Of a stretch of DNA of 64,000 nucleotides, positions 58,468-64,000 are shown in pieces; within the stretch, counting starts at the first letter, position 1, and every line of letters starts with the position of its first letter. Both the position numbers and the translations under genes were made by a program. A model generated the notes under the pieces. It did not search any database and was not told the DNA's origin. It saw only the letters and a program-made list of their open reading frames with translations. The stretch is from Stutzerimonas stutzeri (GTDB taxonomy: Bacteria > Pseudomonadota > Gammaproteobacteria > Pseudomonadales > Pseudomonadaceae), in NCBI RefSeq assembly GCF_009789555.1, contig NZ_CP046902.1:2248001-2312000 (forward strand). The letters are read 5' to 3'.

Positions 58468-59103
58468 GTGTCCAGTCCCTTTCTAGAAGCTGTGGCGCTT
58501 TCCTGTGAACGGGACTGGCGTCTTCTGTTCGAGAGGTTAGACCTGCGGATCGCAAAAGGGGAAATGTTGCAGATCGCCGGCCCCAACGGCAGTGGCAAGA
58601 CCAGCCTGCTGCGGTTGCTGTCCGGGCTGATGCAACCGACCGCGGGCAAGGTTCTGCTCAATGATCGCGACCTCGAAAGCCAGCGCGATGAACTGGCCCG
58701 CAATCTGTTGTGGATCGGCCATGCCGCGGGTATCAAGGGGCTGCTAACCGCCGAGGAAAACCTGACCTGGCTGTGCGCGCTGCATCAACCGGCACCGCGC
58801 GAGGATATCTGGCGTGCACTCGAAGCGGTGGGGCTGCGCGGTTTCGAAGATGTGCCCTGCCATACGCTTTCCGCCGGCCAGCAGCGGCGTGTCGCGCTGG
58901 CCAGGCTGTTTCTGTCGCCTCCGCCCCTGTGGATTCTCGATGAACCCTTCACCGCGCTGGACAAGCACGGCGTGGCCCAGCTCGAACGGCACCTGGCGAG
59001 TCATTGCGAGCAAGGCGGCATGGTCATACTGACGACCCATCATTCGCTCGCCGAAAAACCGGCGGGCTACCGTGAAATCGATCTGGGGCAGCGGGCCGCA
59101 TGA
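58468..59103 (+). CDS. ccmA: Cytochrome c maturation ATPase CcmA
   Basis: CcmA (211 residues) is the ATPase of the CcmAB complex that releases holo-CcmE from CcmC/D. Seen: Walker A GPNGSGKTS (near residues 38-46), signature LSAGQQRRVALARL, Walker B PLWILDEPFTALD and H-loop LTTHH. The GTG at 58468 follows GAGGT. It overlaps ccmB by 4 bases. Confidence 0.96.
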   Translation: MSSPFLEAVALSCERDWRLLFERLDLRIAKGEMLQIAGPNGSGKTSLLRLLSGLMQPTAGKVLLNDRDLESQRDELARNLLWIGHAAGIKGLLTAEENLTWLCALHQPAPREDIWRALEAVGLRGFEDVPCHTLSAGQQRRVALARLFLSPPPLWILDEPFTALDKHGVAQLERHLASHCEQGGMVILTTHHSLAEKPAGYREIDLGQRAA

Positions 59104-59771
59104 GTAACGTCTTTACGCTGCTGCTGGCTCGGGAAACCCGCCTGCTTTTCCGCCGCCCGGCAGAACTGGCCAACCCGCTGGTGTTCTTCGCCATCGTCAT
59201 CGCCCTGTTTCCGCTGGCGGTGGGGCCCGAATCGCAATTGCTGCAGACCCTCTCACCGGGGCTGATCTGGGTGGCTGCGCTATTGGCTGTACTGCTTTCG
59301 CTGGATGGCTTGTTCCGCAGCGATTTCGAGGACGGCTCACTCGAACAGTGGGTCGTTTCGCCGCACCCCCTGGCACTTCTGGTTCTCGCCAAGGTACTGG
59401 CACACTGGCTGTTCTCGGGCCTGGCGCTGGTTCTGTTGGCCCCTTTGCTGGGGCTCATGCTGGGGATGCCGGCCAGCACGCTTCCGGTGCTGCTGGTCTC
59501 GCTGTTGCTGGGCACGCCGGTGCTCAGCCTGCTGGGTGCGGTGGGGGCGGCGCTGACCGTTGGCCTCAAGCGCGGCGGGCTGCTGCTGGCCCTGCTGATC
59601 CTGCCGCTGTATATCCCCGTACTGATCCTGGGCAGCGGGGCGTTGCAGGCGGCGCTGCAGGGGCTGCCTGCGCTTGGTCATCTATTATGGCTTTCCAGCC
59701 TGACTGCCCTGGCAGTTACCCTGTCACCCTTTGCGATAGCGGCCGGCCTGAAGATCAGCGTCGGCGAATGA
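59100..59771 (+). CDS. ccmB: Cytochrome c maturation permease CcmB
   Basis: CcmB (223 residues) is the membrane partner of CcmA, with six hydrophobic segments. Typical blocks: LLARETRLLFRRPAELANPL at the N terminus and DFEDGSLEQWVVSPHPLALL. It overlaps ccmA by 4 bases. A 154-base gap, the longest in this operon, precedes ccmC; no convincing gene or terminator is seen there. Confidence 0.96.
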   Translation: MSNVFTLLLARETRLLFRRPAELANPLVFFAIVIALFPLAVGPESQLLQTLSPGLIWVAALLAVLLSLDGLFRSDFEDGSLEQWVVSPHPLALLVLAKVLAHWLFSGLALVLLAPLLGLMLGMPASTLPVLLVSLLLGTPVLSLLGAVGAALTVGLKRGGLLLALLILPLYIPVLILGSGALQAALQGLPALGHLLWLSSLTALAVTLSPFAIAAGLKISVGE

Positions 59772-59925
59772 CGGATAGCACGATGTTTCTACCCGATAGC
59801 GAAACCCGAATCGCCACTACGAGACGAGCGGCGTCGACAATGAGCCGGTTACCGATCGCCAAAAAGACCCGTTGGTCCGGTTTCGGCTTGATATCGGCTT
59901 GCGTGGGTGAAGTGAGGCAGGTGCC

Positions 59926-60678
59926 ATGAACTGGACATGGTTCCACAAACTAGGTTCGCCCAAATGGTTCTACGAGATCAGCGGCCGCTGGCTGCCCTGG
60001 TTGGCCTGGGCTGCGCTGGTTCTGCTGGGTGTCGGTCTCGTCTGGGGCCTGGCATTCGCGCCGCCGGATTACCAGCAGGGCAATAGCTTCCGGATCATCT
60101 ACATACACGTGCCGGCTGCATTTCTGGCGCAGTCCATCTACGTGATGCTGGCCGCGGCTGGAATCGTCGGGCTGGTGTGGAAGATGAAGCTGGCCGATGT
60201 CGCGTTGCAGCAAGCCGCGCCCATTGGCGCCTGGATGACATTCATCGCGCTGCTTACCGGTGCGGTATGGGGCAAGCCGACCTGGGGCGCGTGGTGGGTG
60301 TGGGACGCACGCCTGACATCGATGCTGATTCTGCTGTTCCTGTACTTCGGGATCATTGCGCTGGGGCAGGCCATCAGCAACCGGGACAGCGCCGCCAAGG
60401 CCTGCGCGGTGTTGTCCATCGTTGGCGTGGTCAACATCCCGATCATCAAGTATTCGGTGGAGTGGTGGAACACCCTTCACCAGCCCGCCACCTTCACCGT
60501 GACGGAAAAGCCCGCCATGCCGGTGGAGATGTGGTTGCCGTTGCTGGTCATGGTGCTGGGTTTCTATTGTTTCTTCAGCGTCGTGCTGCTGATGCGCATG
60601 CGCCTGGAAGTGCTGCGCCGTGAGTCACGCAGCAGTTGGGTCAAGACTGAAGTGAAGGCGCGGATGGGCAAGGCATGA
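59926..60678 (+). CDS. ccmC: Heme handling protein CcmC
   Basis: CcmC (250 residues) binds heme at its tryptophan-rich loop and loads it on CcmE. Seen: heme-ligand His regions IYIHVPAAF and WWNTLHQPATF, and the WWD-type signature WGAWWVWDARLTS, between six membrane segments. It overlaps ccmD by 4 bases. Confidence 0.97.
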   Translation: MNWTWFHKLGSPKWFYEISGRWLPWLAWAALVLLGVGLVWGLAFAPPDYQQGNSFRIIYIHVPAAFLAQSIYVMLAAAGIVGLVWKMKLADVALQQAAPIGAWMTFIALLTGAVWGKPTWGAWWVWDARLTSMLILLFLYFGIIALGQAISNRDSAAKACAVLSIVGVVNIPIIKYSVEWWNTLHQPATFTVTEKPAMPVEMWLPLLVMVLGFYCFFSVVLLMRMRLEVLRRESRSSWVKTEVKARMGKA

Positions 60679-60851
60679 ATTTTTCGTCTTTTTCCGAATT
60701 CATCGCCATGGGCAACCATGGTGTGTATGTCTGGACTTCCTATGGCGTCAGCCTGGCGGTCCTGATTCTGAACGTGGCGCTGCCGATCATGGCACGCCGG
60801 CGTTACCTGCAAGACGAGGCGCGTCGTTTGCGCCGGGAGGAAATGAAGTGA
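60675..60851 (+). CDS. ccmD: Small ccm protein CcmD
   Basis: CcmD (58 residues) stabilises the CcmC-CcmE complex. Seen: the N-terminal MNFSSFSEFIAMGNHGVYVW, one membrane segment (TSYGVSLAVLILNVALPI) and a basic cytoplasmic tail (ARRRYLQDEARRLRREEMK). It overlaps ccmC and ccmE by 4 bases each. Confidence 0.95.
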   Translation: MNFSSFSEFIAMGNHGVYVWTSYGVSLAVLILNVALPIMARRRYLQDEARRLRREEMK

Positions 60852-61315
60852 ATCCTGTGCGCAAGAAGCGTCTGTTCATCATATTGGCCATTCTGGCGGG
60901 CGTAGGCGTTGCGGTCAGCTTGGCGCTGTCAGCCCTGCAAGAGAACATCAATCTGTTCTACACGCCGACGCAGATTGCCGCGGGCGAAGCGCCGGAAGGG
61001 ACTAGGATTCGTGCCGGTGGGCTGGTCGAAGCCGGGTCGGTGACGCGCAGCAGCGACTCGCTCACCGTCTCGTTTCGCGTCACCGACAACAACGAAACGG
61101 TGACCATCAGTTACCAGGGCATCCTCCCTGACCTGTTCCGTGAAGGGCAGGGCATCGTGGCGCTGGGTCGCGTCAATGCGCAGGGCGTTCTGGTGGCGGA
61201 CGAAGTGCTGGCCAAGCACGACGAAAACTACATGCCCCCGGAAGTCACCCAGGCACTGGAGAAAAGCGGAATGATGAAGCATTACGAAGGCGACAAGCAG
61301 GAGTATGCGAAATGA
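60848..61315 (+). CDS. ccmE: Heme chaperone CcmE
   Basis: CcmE (155 residues) carries heme covalently bound to a His in LAKHDENYMPPE (near residue 125) and hands it to CcmF/H. Seen: a basic N terminus plus one membrane anchor (residues 8-30) and an OB-fold periplasmic domain. The GTG start overlaps the ccmD stop; the end overlaps ccmF by 4 bases. Confidence 0.97.
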   Translation: MNPVRKKRLFIILAILAGVGVAVSLALSALQENINLFYTPTQIAAGEAPEGTRIRAGGLVEAGSVTRSSDSLTVSFRVTDNNETVTISYQGILPDLFREGQGIVALGRVNAQGVLVADEVLAKHDENYMPPEVTQALEKSGMMKHYEGDKQEYAK

Positions 61316-63285
61316 TTCCAGAACTGGGCCATCTGGCGATGATTCTGGCGCTGTGCCTGGCGGTCGTTCAGGGCACGCTTCCGCTGATCGGCGCCTGGCG
61401 GGGCGACCGGCAATGGATGGGGCTGGCACAGCCGGCCGCCTGGGGTCAGTTCAGCTTCCTGGCGTTTTCCTTCGCCTGCCTGACCTACGCCTTCATGGTG
61501 GATGATTTCTCCGTCGCTTATGTGGCGCAGAATTCCAACAGTGCGTTGCCCTGGTATTACAAATTCAGCGCCGTGTGGGGCGCGCACGAAGGGTCGCTGC
61601 TGTTGTGGGCCTTCATCCTGTCGGCCTGGACCTTCGCGGTCGCGATCTTCTCCAGGCAGTTGCCGGAGGACATGCTCGCCCGGGTGTTGGGCGTGATGGG
61701 CCTGATCAGTATCGGTTTCCTCCTGTTCCTGATCGTCACTTCGAATCCATTCGAACGTCTTCTGCCGCAGGCACCGATGGATGGGCGTGACCTCAACCCC
61801 TTGCTTCAGGATTTCGGCCTGGTCGTTCATCCGCCGATGCTCTACATGGGCTACGTCGGATTCTCGGTCGCCTTCGCATTCGCCATCGCCGCGCTGCTGG
61901 GCGGTCGCCTCGACGCGGCTTGGGCACGCTGGTCGCGGCCCTGGACGCTGATCGCCTGGGCCTTTCTAGGCATTGGTATCGCGCTGGGCTCGTGGTGGGC
62001 CTATTACGAGTTGGGCTGGGGAGGCTGGTGGTTCTGGGACCCGGTCGAAAATGCCTCCTTCATGCCCTGGCTGGTAGGGACCGCGTTGATTCATTCGCTG
62101 GCGGTGACGGAAAAGCGGGGCGTATTCAAAAGTTGGACGGTATTGCTCGCCATTGCCGCCTTCTCGCTCAGCCTGTTGGGCACCTTCCTGGTTCGTTCCG
62201 GCGTGCTGACATCGGTCCATGCCTTCGCCACCGATCCGGAGCGCGGTGTCTTCATCCTGGCGTTCCTGCTGTTGGTCGTCGGTGGCTCACTGACCCTGTT
62301 CGCGCTGCGCGCACCGGTTGTGAAAAGCCAGATCGGCTTCGGCCTGTGGTCGCGTGAGACGCTGCTGCTGGTCAATAACCTGCTGCTGGTGGTCGCCACG
62401 TCGATGATCCTGCTCGGTACGCTGTATCCGTTGCTGCTCGATGCGCTGTCGGACACCAAGCTTTCGGTCGGGCCTCCCTACTTCAACGCGATGTTCCTGC
62501 CGCTCGTTGGCGCGTTGATGCTGGCGCTAGCCGTGGGTGTCCTGGTGCGCTGGAAGGACACTCCGGTGAAATGGTTGATGGGCATGCTGACCCCGGTGTT
62601 GATCACCAGCGCCGTTCTGGGCGGATTGGGCTCGATGCTGTTCGGCGATTTCCACTGGGCCGTGCTGGCGGTGTGCCTGCTGGCCGCCTGGGTGGTAACG
62701 GCCGGTGTGCGCGACGTGCTGGACAAGACCCGCCACAAGGGCCTGATAAAGGGCGTGCGAAGCCTCGCGCCGAGCTACTGGGGCATGCAGCTCGCGCATT
62801 TCGGCCTGGTGGTCTGTGCGCTGGGTGTGGTGCTGACGAGCCAGCAGAGCGCCGAACGCGACCTGCGTCTTGCTCCTGGGGAGTCGCTGGAATTGGGCGG
62901 CTACAGCTTTGTCTTCGAGGGCGCGAAGCATTTCGATGGCCCTAACTTCACCTCCGACAAAGCCACCATTCGCGTGTTCGAGGGCGACAAGCAGATCGCG
63001 ATGCTGCATCCCGAGAAGCGCCTCTACACCGTGCAACAGATGCCAATGACCGAAGCGGGCATCGACGCGGGCTTTACCCGCGACCTCTACGTCGCCCTGG
63101 GCGAGCCGCTGGAAAATGGAGCCTGGGCGGTGAGGGTGCACATCAAGCCTTTCGTGCGCTGGATCTGGCTGGGCGCATTGCTGATGTCCCTGGGCGGTGT
63201 GGTTTCGGTCTGTGACAAGCGCTACCGGGTGAAGGTCAGGACCCGGGTCCGCGATGCGCTCGGTTTGGCCCAGCAAGGAGCCTGA
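61312..63285 (+). CDS. ccmF: Heme lyase subunit CcmF
   Basis: CcmF (657 residues) ligates heme to apocytochrome c with CcmH. Seen: about fifteen hydrophobic segments, the WWD signature WGGWWFWDPVENASFMPWL (residues 237-255), and His residues in VWGAHEGSLLLW, LVVHPPMLYMG and a later periplasmic loop. Length is typical. The following dsbE/ccmG ATG is 1 base beyond the stop. Confidence 0.97.
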   Translation: MIPELGHLAMILALCLAVVQGTLPLIGAWRGDRQWMGLAQPAAWGQFSFLAFSFACLTYAFMVDDFSVAYVAQNSNSALPWYYKFSAVWGAHEGSLLLWAFILSAWTFAVAIFSRQLPEDMLARVLGVMGLISIGFLLFLIVTSNPFERLLPQAPMDGRDLNPLLQDFGLVVHPPMLYMGYVGFSVAFAFAIAALLGGRLDAAWARWSRPWTLIAWAFLGIGIALGSWWAYYELGWGGWWFWDPVENASFMPWLVGTALIHSLAVTEKRGVFKSWTVLLAIAAFSLSLLGTFLVRSGVLTSVHAFATDPERGVFILAFLLLVVGGSLTLFALRAPVVKSQIGFGLWSRETLLLVNNLLLVVATSMILLGTLYPLLLDALSDTKLSVGPPYFNAMFLPLVGALMLALAVGVLVRWKDTPVKWLMGMLTPVLITSAVLGGLGSMLFGDFHWAVLAVCLLAAWVVTAGVRDVLDKTRHKGLIKGVRSLAPSYWGMQLAHFGLVVCALGVVLTSQQSAERDLRLAPGESLELGGYSFVFEGAKHFDGPNFTSDKATIRVFEGDKQIAMLHPEKRLYTVQQMPMTEAGIDAGFTRDLYVALGEPLENGAWAVRVHIKPFVRWIWLGALLMSLGGVVSVCDKRYRVKVRTRVRDALGLAQQGA

Positions 63286-63286
63286 G

Positions 63287-63817
63287 ATGAAACGAATATT
63301 GATGCTGCTTCCGCTGGCCATCTTCCTGCTGGTCGCCGTGTTCCTCTATCGCGGCCTGTTTCTGGACCCGACCGAGCTGCCCTCGGCCTTGATCGGTAAG
63401 CCACTGCCGTCGTTCTCTCTGCCCTCGGTAGAAGATTCGCAGCGACTGATCAGTGCCGAGGACATCAAGGGCAAGCCGGCGCTGGTCAACGTATGGGCCA
63501 CCTGGTGCGTGGCCTGCAAGGTCGAACACCCGGTACTCAACAAGCTCGCGGCGCAGGGCGTGAACATTCATGGCGTGAACTACAAGGACGACAACGCCGC
63601 TGCCCAGAAGTGGCTCAAGGATTTCCACGACCCCTACGAACTGAACATTCGTGACGAGCAGGGCAGCCTGGGGCTGGATCTGGGTGTCTATGGCGCGCCC
63701 GAGACGTTCATCGTCGACAAGCAAGGCGTCATTCGCCACAAGTACGTCGGGGTGATCGATGAGCGCGTATGGCGCGAGCAACTCGCCGCCCTTTATCAGG
63801 AACTGGTGGACGAATGA
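63287..63817 (+). CDS. dsbE: Thiol:disulfide protein DsbE/CcmG
   Basis: CcmG (176 residues) is a membrane-anchored periplasmic thioredoxin-like reductase that keeps apocytochrome CXXCH cysteines or CcmH reduced. Seen: N-terminal anchor (residues 4-23), active site WCVAC in NVWATWCVACKVEHP and the cis-Pro region YGAPETFIVD. The ATG at 63287 follows AAGGAG; a longer open frame runs inside ccmF. Overlaps ccmH by 4 bases. Confidence 0.95.
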   Translation: MKRILMLLPLAIFLLVAVFLYRGLFLDPTELPSALIGKPLPSFSLPSVEDSQRLISAEDIKGKPALVNVWATWCVACKVEHPVLNKLAAQGVNIHGVNYKDDNAAAQKWLKDFHDPYELNIRDEQGSLGLDLGVYGAPETFIVDKQGVIRHKYVGVIDERVWREQLAALYQELVDE

Positions 63818-64000
63818 AACAGCTGGTCCAGGTATTTCTGCTGACCCTGTGCCTGGTGGGTGGCGCACGGGCGGCGATCGACGCCTATGAGTTCAAGGAC
63901 GAAGCCGAGCGGGAGCGATACCGTACGCTGGTCGAAGAGCTGCGTTGCCCCAAGTGCCAGAATCAGAACATCGCCGATTCCAACGCGCCGATCGCGATGG
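63814..64000 (+). CDS. ccmH: Cytochrome c maturation protein CcmH, 3' truncated by window
   Basis: The first 62 codons of CcmH: signal peptide (MKQLVQVFLLTLCLVGGARA) and the redox motif LRCPKCQNQNIADSNAPIA, whose two cysteines bind and reduce apocytochrome c. The frame is open to the window end, so length and any CcmI-like neighbour are not visible. Confidence 0.95.
   Translation, partial: MKQLVQVFLLTLCLVGGARAAIDAYEFKDEAERERYRTLVEELRCPKCQNQNIADSNAPIAM

Noticed and set aside
59772..59925. Possible gene in the ccmB-ccmC gap
   Set aside because: Frames are short, without ribosome site or family resemblance.

Overview
The window is high-GC gammaproteobacterial DNA. Gene content and protein sequences fit the Pseudomonas/Stutzerimonas (P. 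stutzeri-like) group: PlsB, ETF and ETF-QO, MotC/MotD, FleN/FlhF, an HptB-HsbR-HsbA-type module and a che cluster running into ccm all look pseudomonad. No rRNA, tRNA, CRISPR array, transposase, integrase or phage gene was found. Nearly all the DNA is coding.

Region 1 (1-25.3 kb) is mixed housekeeping and accessory chromosome. In order it holds: the 3' part of a metal-type sensor kinase; a small helical protein; a hemolysin III/PAQR membrane protein; a DUF4197 protein; plsB; a three-gene Gld-like ABC exporter; a cold-shock protein; ETF-QO divergent from etfBA, sharing a regulatory region with a PsrA-like operator; a three-gene envelope group (solute-binding-like protein, DUF4398 lipoprotein, OmpA-type lipoprotein); a MocR regulator; a Pro-rich lipoprotein; a CHASE4-PAS-GGDEF-EAL protein; a small DUF2897 protein; pyrF; an NADP-dependent oxidoreductase; an SDR; and a BenE-type transporter.

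Region 2 (25.5-58.3 kb) is one large polar-flagellum and chemotaxis cluster, almost all on the + strand: fliEFGHIJ, an HsbA/HsbR/HptB-like partner-switch module, fliK, fliLMNOPQR-flhB, an opposing sodC, flhA-flhF-fleN-fliA, cheYZAB, motCD, a ParA-type ATPase (parC), a CheW-like protein (parP), cheW, a DUF2802 protein, a periplasmic rhodanese, then on the minus strand a FliK-like gene overlapping a stand-alone FlhB C-terminal-domain gene. Four good sigma-54 (-24/-12) promoter matches precede fliE, fliK, fliL and flhA, giving a readable transcription plan. The master regulators fleQ/fleSR are not next to fliE; a BenE-type transporter gene is there instead.

Region 3 (58.4-64 kb) is the cytochrome c maturation operon ccmABCDEFG-ccmH, tightly overlapped and cut by the window end inside ccmH. 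A strong inverted repeat lies in its leader.

The genes together describe an aerobic, polarly flagellated bacterium. FlhF/FleN and ParC/ParP set pole and array position. FliA, and RpoN acting with regulators outside the window, time expression. CheY/Z/A/B/W control the switch formed by FliG/M/N. I see no clearly novel multi-gene defence or mobile system. The least explained items are the Gld-like ABC group, the DUF4398/OmpA envelope group, the FliK-like/FlhB-C-like pair, the triple repeat inside CheA, and several structured leaders and operators.
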